A stretch of DNA of 64,000 bases. Origin: Pseudomonadaceae bacterium. Its GTDB lineage: Bacteria > Pseudomonadota > Gammaproteobacteria > Pseudomonadales > Pseudomonadaceae. The notes under the pieces were generated by a model. The model saw only the letters and a program-made list of their open reading frames with translations, was not told where the DNA came from and did no database searches. The stretch covers positions 186,001 to 250,000 of the forward strand of contig CAAFUS010000006.1 in NCBI GenBank assembly GCA_900766265.1, read 5' to 3'. Shown piece by piece: positions 33,392-42,115 of the stretch (positions are counted from its first letter, which is position 1; the number at the start of each line of letters is the position of its first letter). The position numbers were made by a program, and so were the translations under genes.

Positions 33392-36145
33392 ATGGCGCGC
33401 TATGGACTGGCCCTGCTGTTGCTCTGCCTGAGTGTCGGGTGCTGGGCGACCGACACCCTGCACCTGCCGCCCGGCGACTTCCGCCTGCCGCTGGGCCAGT
33501 GGACCGAGTCGTTCGAGGATCCCGACGGGCGTCTCGACGTTACCCAAGTCGCGGCCTTGGCGCCCGAGCGTTTCCAGCCGGTAAATAGCCGGCACGTCAA
33601 CAAGGGCAAGAACGATTCGACCTGGTGGTTCAGGGTCCGCCTGGACAACCCCCGCGCCGACATCGTTCGCGGCTTCGTCGAGATCAACTACCCGCTGCTC
33701 GACCACATCGAACTGTTCGTCGTGGATGCGCGTGGGCGCCTGGCCCATCATCTGGCCGGCGACGACTACCCATTCGACCAGCGGGCCGTGAAGGTGCGCA
33801 ATTTCTGGTTCCCTGTCGAACTGGCGCCAGGTCAGACCACGCTACTGGTGAAGGTACACAGCACCAGCAGCCTGTTCGTACCGCTCTATTTCAGTACACA
33901 TGGTGCCAGCGCCGCCGCCCAGGAGCGCACCACCGCGCTCTACGGCGGCTTCTACGGCATCCTGCTGGCGATGTTCTGCTACAACCTCTTCCTGTTCCTT
34001 TCGCTGCGCGAGCCGGCGTATTTCTGGTACCTGGTCTACAACCTCAACATCGGCCTGTTCGCGGCCAGCTTCGACGGCCTGCTGTTCAAGGTGCTGCCCG
34101 AACTCGGCGGGATCCACGGCGTGCTCATCTATCTGCTGATGCTCACGCACTGCTTTACCTCGGTACAGTTCAGCCGTCATTTCCTGCATACCCGCGAGCA
34201 TTTCCCGCGGCTGGACCGCCTGCTGCGCGCCGCGGTCCTGATCTCGTTCGCCGGGCTCGTGGCCGGCCTGCTGATACCGCTGCAGACCTGGAGCATCCTG
34301 GCCAGCCTCGCGGTACTCGGCACCTCGATCGGCCTGTTGCTGACCGGCGCCTACGCCTGGCATCGCGGGGTGCGCTACGGCTCCTACTACATCCTGGCCT
34401 GGGGCATTCTGCTGGCGTCCTTCATCATCGTCACCGCCGGCTCGCTGGGCTTCGAGCTGTTCGGCGTCTATGGCAGCTCTGTGGTCAAGGTCAGCGTTGC
34501 CATCGAGCTGATCACCCTGTCGATCGGCCTGGCCGACCGCATCAACCAGCTCAAGGAGGAAGGCTACCGCTCGCGCCAGGCCGCCGCCCAGGCACGCATC
34601 GAAAACAAGGCCAAGAGCCGCTTCCTGGCGAAGATGAGCCACGAGATCCGTACCCCGCTCAGCGGCCTGCTGGGCATGCTCCAGCTGCTGCGCGAGACCC
34701 GTCTGGACGGCAGCCAGCGATTCTATGTCGACACCATTTCCAGCTCCGGTCGATCGCTGATGACCGTCATCAACGACATCCTCGACTACGCCCGGATCGA
34801 ATCCGGCAAGTTGGTGCTCGAGGACATCGAGTTCGACCTCGAGACCCTGGTTTCCGAAGCCACGAGCCTGTTCACGGCGCAGGCTATGGAAAAGCAGCTG
34901 CGCCTCTATATCTGCCTCGACCCCGGTGTGCCGCGGTTGGTGCGCGGCGACCCGACTCGCCTGAAACAGGTGCTGCTGAACCTGCTGAGCAACGCCGTTA
35001 AATTCACCGAAAGTGGGCACGTCGCCCTGAAGGTCAGCCGTAACCGAGATAGCGACGGCCCCATGCGCCTACTTTTCGCCGTGATCGACACCGGCATCGG
35101 CATCCACCCGAGCGCCGTGCCGCAACTGTTCGAATCCTTCTCCCAGGAGACTTCCAGCACCAGCCGGCGCTACGGCGGCAGCGGGCTAGGGCTGGCCATC
35201 AGCAAGGAACTGGTGGAACTGATGGGCGGAACCATCGAGGTGCAGAGCGCGCCCGGCCAGGGCAGCCGCTTCCTGCTCTCCCTGCCCTCGCCCGACCTCG
35301 AGCAGCCCGCCGATTCCCTCTCACAGCTGCTGGCCGCACGCCGCGCCCTGCTCGCCTCATCCGACCCGCAGGCCCTTGACGCTCTGGCATGCCTGCTCCA
35401 ACGCTGGGGCATGCACTGCGACAGGACACAAACCCTGGCCGATTGCCTCGAACAGCTGGACAACCACGACCTGCTGGTACTGGTAGCCCCGCTGTCGGGT
35501 CAGCCCGGCGAGTGGTTCGAGGCACTGGAGTACTGTCAGCCGCCGCAAGTGCCGCTGCTGCTGCTCGATGCGCCCACCGACCGAACGCCCCCGCGTTCTG
35601 TCGATGTCAGCGTTGCGTTGCCATTGGCCATCGCCCCGCTACGCGAGGCGCTGCATGGCCTGTTCGCGGGTAGCGACGAACCCTGCGCAAGGCCGCCTCG
35701 GCCTGCACGGCAACGATCCGGCGGCGGGCCGTGCGTGCTGGTGGCCGAAGACAACCCGGTCAACCAGATGGTGGTCCGGGGCTTTCTGGAAAAGCGGGGC
35801 TACCGAGTCGAACTGGTGGGCAACGGGCAGCAGGCGCTGGCTCTTTACCGTCGCGCGCCGAGCGCGATCCAGGCCATCGTGATGGACTGCGAGATGCCCG
35901 AGATGGACGGTTTCGAGGCCAGCCGCCAGATCCGCGCGCTGGAGGGGCAGCTCGGTCTGTCGCCGGTGCCGATCATCGCGCTGACCGCGCACCTGCCAGA
36001 GGAACAACGCGAGCGTGGCACCCTCGCCGGCATGAACGAGTTCATCGGCAAACCATTCGACCACCTGATGCTGCACGAGCGGCTCGATCATTACCTGCGC
36101 GAAACGGAGAGCCCGCTGGGAACCGCCGGAGCCGGGTTAAAGTAG
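33392..36145 (+). CDS. Hybrid sensor histidine kinase with 7TM-DISM sensor
   Basis: 917 residues: signal peptide (about 1-22), 7TMR-DISM extracellular domain (about 30-165), seven hydrophobic helices (about 180-390), HisKA with His417 in KMSHEIRTPLSG, ATPase (NAVKF, DTGIGI, GGSGLGLAIS), a degenerate receiver-like segment (about 650-755) without phospho-Asp, and a true receiver with Asp832 in VMDCEMPEMDGF. No Hpt domain is present, so it must pass phosphate to a separate partner. A TTG two codons upstream is an alternative start. Position right after the NAGGN genes suggests osmotic or envelope signalling (inference). Confidence 0.92.
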   Translation: MARYGLALLLLCLSVGCWATDTLHLPPGDFRLPLGQWTESFEDPDGRLDVTQVAALAPERFQPVNSRHVNKGKNDSTWWFRVRLDNPRADIVRGFVEINYPLLDHIELFVVDARGRLAHHLAGDDYPFDQRAVKVRNFWFPVELAPGQTTLLVKVHSTSSLFVPLYFSTHGASAAAQERTTALYGGFYGILLAMFCYNLFLFLSLREPAYFWYLVYNLNIGLFAASFDGLLFKVLPELGGIHGVLIYLLMLTHCFTSVQFSRHFLHTREHFPRLDRLLRAAVLISFAGLVAGLLIPLQTWSILASLAVLGTSIGLLLTGAYAWHRGVRYGSYYILAWGILLASFIIVTAGSLGFELFGVYGSSVVKVSVAIELITLSIGLADRINQLKEEGYRSRQAAAQARIENKAKSRFLAKMSHEIRTPLSGLLGMLQLLRETRLDGSQRFYVDTISSSGRSLMTVINDILDYARIESGKLVLEDIEFDLETLVSEATSLFTAQAMEKQLRLYICLDPGVPRLVRGDPTRLKQVLLNLLSNAVKFTESGHVALKVSRNRDSDGPMRLLFAVIDTGIGIHPSAVPQLFESFSQETSSTSRRYGGSGLGLAISKELVELMGGTIEVQSAPGQGSRFLLSLPSPDLEQPADSLSQLLAARRALLASSDPQALDALACLLQRWGMHCDRTQTLADCLEQLDNHDLLVLVAPLSGQPGEWFEALEYCQPPQVPLLLLDAPTDRTPPRSVDVSVALPLAIAPLREALHGLFAGSDEPCARPPRPARQRSGGGPCVLVAEDNPVNQMVVRGFLEKRGYRVELVGNGQQALALYRRAPSAIQAIVMDCEMPEMDGFEASRQIRALEGQLGLSPVPIIALTAHLPEEQRERGTLAGMNEFIGKPFDHLMLHERLDHYLRETESPLGTAGAGLK

Positions 36146-36174
36146 GCGCTTCCGCACGCCAGGTATTCCACGCC

Positions 36175-36405
36175 ATGCTCATTCCCCACGATCAGCTCGA
36201 AGCCGACACCCTTACTCGCCTCATTGAGGACTTCGTCACCCGCGACGGCACCGACAACGGCGACGAAACGCCATTGACCACCCGCGTCGAACGGGTGCGC
36301 CGCGCACTGGACAAGGGGGAAGCGGTGATCGTGTTCGACCCGGAAAGCAGTCAGTGCCAGCTCGCGCTCAAGCGCGACGTCCCGCGCGAATGGCTGGAAG
36401 ACTGA
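36175..36405 (+). CDS. yheU: YheU family protein
   Basis: 76 residues. The family pattern is clear: MLIPHDQLEADTLTRLIEDFVTRDGTD near the N-terminus and KGEAVIVFDPESSQCQL at the C-terminus. YheU has no assigned function. It is 29 bases after the hybrid kinase stop, so it may be co-transcribed, and its stop abuts the stop of the convergent hypothetical gene. Confidence 0.9.
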   Translation: MLIPHDQLEADTLTRLIEDFVTRDGTDNGDETPLTTRVERVRRALDKGEAVIVFDPESSQCQLALKRDVPREWLED

Positions 36406-36858
36406 TCAGCCGACCAGCCCGCTTTCCCGCTCCCACGAACAACGCATGCGCAAGCTGCTGTCGTTGGGGCTGTGGGCGCCCGAATCGGTCTCCCAGCGAA
36501 AGGTGTGGGTACCGTTGAGCTCGGTTTCCAGGTGCACCACCGCACCGGTCCAGTACAGCTGCTTGAGCAGTGCCTCGAAGTTTTCCACCCACAATGCCCA
36601 CTCGTATTCCACTGCGCGGTAGCTGGCGCCGAAGTGAATCACCTGGGTCTGGTAGAGCCCGATTTCCTCCTGCGGACAGAAGGAAAACATTTCCCGCCCT
36701 ATGAACGGCCAGCCCTCGCCCTGTGGCAGTTGCTCGAGCGCATGCAGGTTGGCCAGTCGGCGCCGACGACGCTGCTCGTCATCCGCCGAAGGCCAATCAC
36801 GGATGCAGCCATAGACGATGGATTCTGACTCCACTCGAAACTCCAGGCAGACGGTCAA
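36406..36858 (-). CDS. Conserved hypothetical protein
   Basis: 150 residues if read from the TTG at 36858, where a stop codon lies 8 codons upstream in frame; there is no upstream ATG or GTG. A GTG at 36834 with GGAG six bases before it is a good alternative start (142 residues). The sequence is rich in aromatic residues (EYEWALWVENFEALLKQLYWTG), with no signal peptide or membrane helix. I do not recognise a domain; similar genes seem to occur in other pseudomonads at this position. Function unknown. Confidence 0.75.
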   Translation of the reverse strand: MTVCLEFRVESESIVYGCIRDWPSADDEQRRRRRLANLHALEQLPQGEGWPFIGREMFSFCPQEEIGLYQTQVIHFGASYRAVEYEWALWVENFEALLKQLYWTGAVVHLETELNGTHTFRWETDSGAHSPNDSSLRMRCSWERESGLVG

Positions 36859-36898
36859 AAGGGTGTGGGTCGCCGTGTGCGCAGCGTTCTAACACAGC

Positions 36899-36921
36899 GG
36901 CGCGCAGCGGTCATGCGCGCC
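36899..36921. repeat. GC-rich hairpin upstream of the hypothetical gene
   Basis: GGCGCGCA and TGCGCGCC form a perfect 8-bp stem around a seven-base loop, between the MFS stop and the downstream hypothetical gene, both on the minus strand. No T-run follows; it may be a processing or Rho-assisted termination structure. Confidence 0.45.
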
Positions 36922-36955
36922 ACGGCAGGAGGTGAACCGCGCCACAGCTTCTTTG

Positions 36956-38122
36956 CTAGACGAGCGGGCTGGCGACGCGCCGGGGCCGCAGGAAAACGCT
37001 GAGCACCGACATCGTCGCCGCGACCACTACCAGGGCGGCGAACGGCGCGCGGTAGTCGCCGCCCAGGTCACGCCCCAGGCCCGCGAGCATCGGAGCAAGC
37101 CCGCCCAGCCCGTAGCCGGCGCACAGCATCATCGCCGTCAGGCGGCTGACCGCCAAGGGCGAGCCGGCTTCGTACATCGGCAGGGCAAGCGCCAGGGAAA
37201 AGCTGCCGTTGAGGGCGATGCCCAGCAACATGCAGACGAGCATCGGATGCACGTCTGGCCACCAGGTAATGGCCGACAGGCAGAACAGCGCAGCCAGGCT
37301 GCAGCCCAGGAGCATCAGGTGGCGACGTCCGAAGCGCTGGGCCAGCCAGGGCATCACGAAGGCGCTGGGCAGGCCGATCAGCATGAAGCCGCTGAAGAAC
37401 GCGTTGCCCCGCAGCACGCTGAAACCGGCTTCGCTGTAACGCGCCACCAGCCAGGTCGCCAGCGCATAGAAGAGCCCGGCCTGGAGCCCGAAGAAGACGC
37501 TCACCAGCCAGGCCCTGGGCTCTCGCCAGGGCAGCCCTGCAGGCCCCTGGTTCGGGGGCTCAGGCTGGTTGGGCAACTTCAGCCAGACCAGCGACGCCAG
37601 TACCGCGGGAGTCGCCCAGACCGCCAGTCCAAGATTCCACTGCTCGCCCAGCAGGTGCGCGACCGGAGCGGTAAGCACTACACCCAGCGTCCCGCCGATG
37701 GCCATGCTCAGCGAGAACCAGGCAACGGTCTTGCCGATGCGCTCGCGGAAATGGCGCTTGATGTAGCCCGACAGCAGCGGGCCGGCAATCGCGATGGAGG
37801 CACCCAGCAGCACCGCAGTGGCGATCAGCAGCCCGGCGTGGTGGCCGAACAGGCGTAGAGCCAGGGCGACGGAGATGGTCAGCAGGCAAGCAGTGATGGT
37901 GCGCTCCAGCCCGAAACGAACCGCCAGCCGTGGCGCCAGCGGGGCCAGGAAACCCATCAACAGCACCGGCGCCGCGGTGGTCAGGCTGATCAGCCCGCGG
38001 CTGAGCTGCAGCTCATTGGCAATGCGCTCGATCAGCGGAGCGAACGAGGTGATGCCGGGACGCAGATTGACCGCGGCCAGCACCAGAGCGGGCATGAACA
38101 GCAGACGCGTAGGAATGTTCAC
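36956..38122 (-). CDS. MFS transporter of the CynX/NimT group
   Basis: 388 residues with about 12 helices. The opening LVLAAVNLRPGITSFAPLIERI is the hallmark of the CynX/NimT group (cyanate and 2-nitroimidazole carriers), and GFLAPLAPRLAVRFGLERTI is the MFS loop after helix 2. No cyanase gene is present, so cyanate is unlikely to be inferred as substrate. The start is GTG at 38122; no convincing Shine-Dalgarno is visible, and an ATG nine codons on (38095) would cut into helix 1. Confidence 0.87.
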   Translation of the reverse strand: MNIPTRLLFMPALVLAAVNLRPGITSFAPLIERIANELQLSRGLISLTTAAPVLLMGFLAPLAPRLAVRFGLERTITACLLTISVALALRLFGHHAGLLIATAVLLGASIAIAGPLLSGYIKRHFRERIGKTVAWFSLSMAIGGTLGVVLTAPVAHLLGEQWNLGLAVWATPAVLASLVWLKLPNQPEPPNQGPAGLPWREPRAWLVSVFFGLQAGLFYALATWLVARYSEAGFSVLRGNAFFSGFMLIGLPSAFVMPWLAQRFGRRHLMLLGCSLAALFCLSAITWWPDVHPMLVCMLLGIALNGSFSLALALPMYEAGSPLAVSRLTAMMLCAGYGLGGLAPMLAGLGRDLGGDYRAPFAALVVVAATMSVLSVFLRPRRVASPLV

Positions 38123-38197
38123 AGGGGCAACCGAAGCCTGCAGAAATAACCGGGGCGGCCACCCTACTCCCCGGCCGTTTCATGAGCAAGCTATCGA

Positions 38198-39007
38198 TCA
38201 GAGGGCACGCGCCTTGGCACGCTTCTTTTCGGTCAGGGCGAACATTTCCTGGTAAATGGCCTGAGGGTTCTGCTGCTTGACCTTCCAGGCCATGCGTCCT
38301 TCATCGTGGGGCAGGATCATGAAATCGCCCCGAGCCATCCCCTCGTGGATGTACTGGGCGATGTCCGCCGCGGAGATCGGCGAAGCCTCGAGCAGCTTGC
38401 TGATCTGCGCCTTCATGTTCGGCGTCGGGCCCCGGTAGGAGTCCATCAGGTTGGTCTGGAAGAACGACGGACAGACCACGTGCACCGAGATGCCCTCGGG
38501 CTTGAGTTCGACCAGCAGGCTTTCGGAGAGCGCGACGACGCCCGCCTTGGCCACGTTGTAGTTGCTCATACCCGGCGCCTGCATCAGCGCGGCCATCGAG
38601 GCGATGTTGACGATGGCACCCTTGCTCGCCTGCAACAGAGGCAGGAAGGCCTTGCAGCCCTTGACTACGCCCATCAGGTTGATCGCGATCTGCCAGTCCC
38701 AGTCTTCCAGCGACAGCTCATCGAAGAAGCCTCCCGAGGCCACGCCGGCGTTGTTGACCACGACGTCGATGCCGCCCAGCTTCTCCTCGCACGCTTGGGC
38801 CAGCGCGATCAGCTGGCTGTAGTCGCGCACGTCGCAGCGCTGGGTGAATCCGTCGCCACCGGCTTCGCGAACCATCCGCAGGGTCTCGGCGAGACCCTGC
38901 TCGTTCACGTCCGAGAGCGCCAGTCGCCAGCCCTCCCGGGCCCAGCGCAACGCGATTTCGCGGCCCAGACCGGAGCCGGCGCCAGTGATCATCATGCGGT
39001 TCTGCAT
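38198..39007 (-). CDS. Short-chain dehydrogenase/reductase
   Basis: 269 residues. Cofactor motif TGAGSGLG (8-15), NNAG (85-88), and catalytic Ser137, Tyr150 and Lys154 (YNVAK) are all intact. Asp33 after beta-2 (LSDVNEQ) favours NAD(H). A C-terminal extension of about 40 basic residues (KKRAKARAL) is beyond the core fold. Substrate unknown. The start at 39007 is used because the longer upstream reading frame overlaps the DUF2784 coding region and lacks homology. Confidence 0.92.
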   Translation of the reverse strand: MQNRMMITGAGSGLGREIALRWAREGWRLALSDVNEQGLAETLRMVREAGGDGFTQRCDVRDYSQLIALAQACEEKLGGIDVVVNNAGVASGGFFDELSLEDWDWQIAINLMGVVKGCKAFLPLLQASKGAIVNIASMAALMQAPGMSNYNVAKAGVVALSESLLVELKPEGISVHVVCPSFFQTNLMDSYRGPTPNMKAQISKLLEASPISAADIAQYIHEGMARGDFMILPHDEGRMAWKVKQQNPQAIYQEMFALTEKKRAKARAL

Positions 39008-39072
39008 CGGGAGAAGCCTTCTGTCTTGTGGTTCGGCGAGTGTAGCGAAGGAAACCCCGGCGCCAGCCTTCA

Positions 39073-39468
39073 TCAGGGCGCTGAATGCCCCCGGCAAACC
39101 CGCCCATGACGGCGGCGCCGATGCAGCAGGTAGCCATAGATCCCGGCGTTTAGCGCGGCCACCAGCGCGCCCAGCCACAGCTGGATTTGCGGCGTGAGCG
39201 CTGCCGGATAGATCACCGGGATCAGGTAATGCTCGACGAAGCCGCCGTCGTACCCGCTCTGCCCTGCGGCGAGCCGCAAGCGGTTTTCCCACGGCGTCAA
39301 AGGACAGTTCAGGTGAAGCACCTCGACCGCAATGCCCCAGGCCACCGCAGGCAGGTGAAACCAGGCCAGGCGTGGCCGGCGCAGCACCAGCAGTCCGCCA
39401 AAGAGAACGAAGAGGATGAACAGGAGGTGCACCACAACAACCGCATCGGCGGCTAATCGCTCAGCCAT
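39073..39468 (-). CDS. DUF2784 membrane protein
   Basis: 131 residues with four hydrophobic helices. The family pattern VVVVHLLFILFVLFGG, LAWFHLPAVAWGIAVEVLHLNCPLTPWEN and the later FVEHYLIPVIYP are conserved. The function is unknown; the His, Cys and Glu residues around LNCPLTPWEN are well conserved in the family. The start at 39468 places helix 1 near the N-terminus. Divergent from the DUF2061 gene. Confidence 0.9.
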   Translation of the reverse strand: MAERLAADAVVVVHLLFILFVLFGGLLVLRRPRLAWFHLPAVAWGIAVEVLHLNCPLTPWENRLRLAAGQSGYDGGFVEHYLIPVIYPAALTPQIQLWLGALVAALNAGIYGYLLHRRRRHGRVCRGHSAP

Positions 39469-39645
39469 CTTGTCTCCCGCGTCGGTTCGATATCCAAAAG
39501 CGCCGGAGCGCCTTGAGCTGAACGCTATCGGAACAGGAATACCGATAATCGGCACCTATTCGTCCGATAAGCATCGACCATTTCCACCAGAACGCGAGAC
39601 GGCCTAGCCTCCCCTAATCGCACCGGTATTCGCTTCGAGGTCGTC

Positions 39646-39867
39646 ATGCTCAAGACCGTCACCTTCACCATCATGCACTTTTGCATCGCCTTTTCGGTCA
39701 CCTACGCGCTGACCGGTAGCCTGGCCATCGGCGGCCTGGTGGCTGCCATCGAGCCGCTGTGCAATTCGGTGGGATTCTATTTCCACGAAAAGATCTGGCA
39801 ACGCTTCGAAGCCAAGGGCGCCAAACGCCAGATACCACCTCACGCCTGGCTGCATCACCAGGCGTGA
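39646..39867 (+). CDS. DUF2061 membrane protein
   Basis: 73 residues. DUF2061 signature: two short helices (about 5-22 and 25-42) and the tail EPLCNSVGFYFHEKIWQRF. Function unknown. It stands alone, divergent from the DUF2784 gene, and is preceded by a GAGGTCGTC ribosome-site-like stretch. Confidence 0.9.
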   Translation: MLKTVTFTIMHFCIAFSVTYALTGSLAIGGLVAAIEPLCNSVGFYFHEKIWQRFEAKGAKRQIPPHAWLHHQA

Positions 39868-40011
39868 AACGGTCGCCCCGGGCATTGCAGCCGAACGAGG
39901 GAAGCGGCACTCTGCTCCACGGCGCGGGTCATAAGACAGGTTCGACGGCTCTCAGCCGGACTCACTGCCGCAAGGCGCTCTCCCCAATGGGCTGTTACCG
40001 AAAGGGACTTT

Positions 40012-41310
40012 ATGCTCAGGTTTTGGTCAATCACGCTGCTTCTGGGCACCCTGCTCACCAGCGCATCGTCGTCCGCGCAGGAGATAGAAGCCGGCGACTA
40101 TGCCTTCCCCCTCACCAACCCCTTCGAGGCGACGATCGCCACCACCCCACCGGACCTGCGGGCGGTCGTGCCCAATGACGAGGACATCGATCAGGCCGAC
40201 TACAGCCTCAGACTGCGTCCGGAGCGTGAATTCACCCTGCCGCCGAACTTCTGGCCGGTCACTCGCCTGGGCTACCGCCTGGCACGCCAGAAGGGGCCCG
40301 CACCGCTGATCTTCATCATCGCGGGCACCGGGGCGCACTATTCCAGCGGCCTCTCCGAATCGCTCAAGCGAATCTTCTACGGCGCCGGCTACCATGTGGT
40401 CCAGCTGTCGTCGCCGACCAGCTACGACTTCATGGCCGCCGCTTCCCGCTATGCCACGCCCGGCCTGAGCGAGGACGATGCCAAGGACCTGTACCGGGTC
40501 ATGCAGGCCGTACGCGCGCAGCAGCACGATCTGCCGGTCACCGAGTTCCACCTGACCGGCTACAGCCTCGGCGCGCTGCATGCCGCCTTCGTCAGCCGTC
40601 TCGACGAAACGCGCCACAGCTTCGATTTCAAGCGCGTGCTGCTGCTCAACCCGCCGGTGAACCTGCAGACCTCGATTCGCAACCTCGACAAGCTGGTGCA
40701 AACCCGCGTCAAGGGCATCGACAAGCAGACCACCTTCTATGAGCTGGTGATGGACAAGCTCACCCGCTACTTCCGGCACCAGGGCAACATCAACCTGGAC
40801 GAGGCGATGCTGTTCGACTTCCAGCAGTCCCCCGTGCGCCTGAGCGACGAAGAGATGGCGATGCTCATCGGCACCTCGTTCCGCTTCTCTGCCGCCGATA
40901 TCGCCTTCACCTCTGACCTGATCAACCGCCGCGGCATCCTGATTCCACCGAAGCACCCGATCACCGAAGGCACCAGCCTCGAGCCGTTCTTCCGCCGCTC
41001 GCTGCTGTGCGACTTCGAGTGCTACATGACCCAACAGTTGATCCCCATGTGGCGCGCGCAGTACGACGGCGGCAGCCTGACTCAGCTGGTGGAGCAGGTC
41101 AGCCTCTATGCGCTCGAGGACTACCTGCGCGAGAGTCCGAAGATCTCGGTGATGCACAACGCCGACGACATCATTCTCGGGCCCGGCGACATCGGCTTCC
41201 TGCGCCGCACGTTCGGCGACCGACTCACGCTTTATCCGTACGGAGGCCATTGCGGCAACCTCAACTACCGCGTCAACGCCGGACACATGCTGGAGTTCTT
41301 CCGTGGCTAG
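40012..41310 (+). CDS. Secreted alpha/beta hydrolase paired with MlaA
   Basis: 432 residues. A signal peptide (about 1-22, ending SASSSAQ) directs it to the periplasm. The alpha/beta hydrolase core shows the nucleophile elbow GYSLGA (Ser185), an acid in HNADDIILG (Asp385/386) and His413 in YGGHCGNLNY. GTGAHYSSGLSE is the likely oxyanion loop. It overlaps the MlaA-like gene by 8 bases, so both are translated together, pointing to phospholipid or lipid-linked chemistry in the periplasm (inference). AAAGGGA precedes the ATG. Confidence 0.85.
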   Translation: MLRFWSITLLLGTLLTSASSSAQEIEAGDYAFPLTNPFEATIATTPPDLRAVVPNDEDIDQADYSLRLRPEREFTLPPNFWPVTRLGYRLARQKGPAPLIFIIAGTGAHYSSGLSESLKRIFYGAGYHVVQLSSPTSYDFMAAASRYATPGLSEDDAKDLYRVMQAVRAQQHDLPVTEFHLTGYSLGALHAAFVSRLDETRHSFDFKRVLLLNPPVNLQTSIRNLDKLVQTRVKGIDKQTTFYELVMDKLTRYFRHQGNINLDEAMLFDFQQSPVRLSDEEMAMLIGTSFRFSAADIAFTSDLINRRGILIPPKHPITEGTSLEPFFRRSLLCDFECYMTQQLIPMWRAQYDGGSLTQLVEQVSLYALEDYLRESPKISVMHNADDIILGPGDIGFLRRTFGDRLTLYPYGGHCGNLNYRVNAGHMLEFFRG

Positions 41311-42073
41311 ATCCCTTCTGCTGTTGCCCCTGCTTCTGGCCACCGCGGTCGTACAGGCCGAGACCCGCTACGTCGACGAGGATGGATTCACCCATCCGCT
41401 ACGGAATCTGGAATTCAACCCGGGCCTGGATCAGCATGAGTTCGAACGGGCCACCTTCGAGGCGCTGGACGTCTACGATCCATTCGAGTCGGTCAACCGG
41501 CGGATGTATCACTTCAACTACCGGCTCGATCAGTGGGTGATGCTGCCGGTCGTGAGCGGCTACCGGAAGGTCACGCCGCGCGTGGTACGCAGCGGCGTGA
41601 GCAACTTCTTCGACAACCTGGGCGACGTCACCAATCTGGTCAATAGCGTGCTGCAGCTCAAGGGCAAGCGCGCGATGGATACCACCGCCCGGCTGTTGTT
41701 CAACACCATCATCGGCGTCGGTGGCCTTTGGGATCCGGCGACCCGCATGGGCCTGCCGCGCCAGCCCGAGGATTTCGGCCAGACCCTGGGCTTCTATGGC
41801 GTGCCCGATGGCCCGTACCTGATCCTGCCCGCCTTCGGCCCATCCAACCTGCGCGACACCACGGGCCTGGTCGCGGACTTCGGCACCGAGCGGCAGATCA
41901 ACTTCCTGAGCTATGGGGAGATGAGCGGCGGGCACCTGGAGCTCACCGCGCTGCGAGCCGTAGACACCCGCTACACTACCAGCTTCCGCTATGGCCAGCT
42001 CAACTCGCCGTTCGAGTACGAGAAGGTACGGTACGTCTATACGCGAGCGCGCAAGCTGCAGATCGACGAGTGA
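41303..42073 (+). CDS. mlaA: MlaA/VacJ-family protein without lipobox
   Basis: 256 residues. The MlaA core is complete: YDPFESVNRRMYHFNYRLDQW, the PRVVRSGVSNFFDNLGDVTNLVNSVLQ segment, RLLFNTIIGVGGLWDPATRMGL and FGQTLGFYGVPDGPYLILPAFGPSNLRDTTG. Classic MlaA is an outer-membrane lipoprotein in retrograde phospholipid transport; here the N-terminus is a plain signal peptide (cleavage after about residue 19) with no Cys, so it would be a non-lipidated periplasmic paralogue. GTG start inside the hydrolase gene, with GGAG upstream. Confidence 0.9.
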   Translation: MARSLLLLPLLLATAVVQAETRYVDEDGFTHPLRNLEFNPGLDQHEFERATFEALDVYDPFESVNRRMYHFNYRLDQWVMLPVVSGYRKVTPRVVRSGVSNFFDNLGDVTNLVNSVLQLKGKRAMDTTARLLFNTIIGVGGLWDPATRMGLPRQPEDFGQTLGFYGVPDGPYLILPAFGPSNLRDTTGLVADFGTERQINFLSYGEMSGGHLELTALRAVDTRYTTSFRYGQLNSPFEYEKVRYVYTRARKLQIDE

Positions 42074-42115
42074 GACCTCGGGTATCCGGCAAGCGCCGAG
42101 ACACCCAGCCAGCAC

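Noticed and set aside
36956..38122. Cyanate transporter
   Set aside because: The CynX-like signature is present, but no cyanase or carbonic anhydrase gene is adjacent, so the substrate was left open.
39008..39292. 95-codon extension of the SDR gene
   Set aside because: Overlaps the DUF2784 gene out of frame and would place the Rossmann motif far from the N-terminus.
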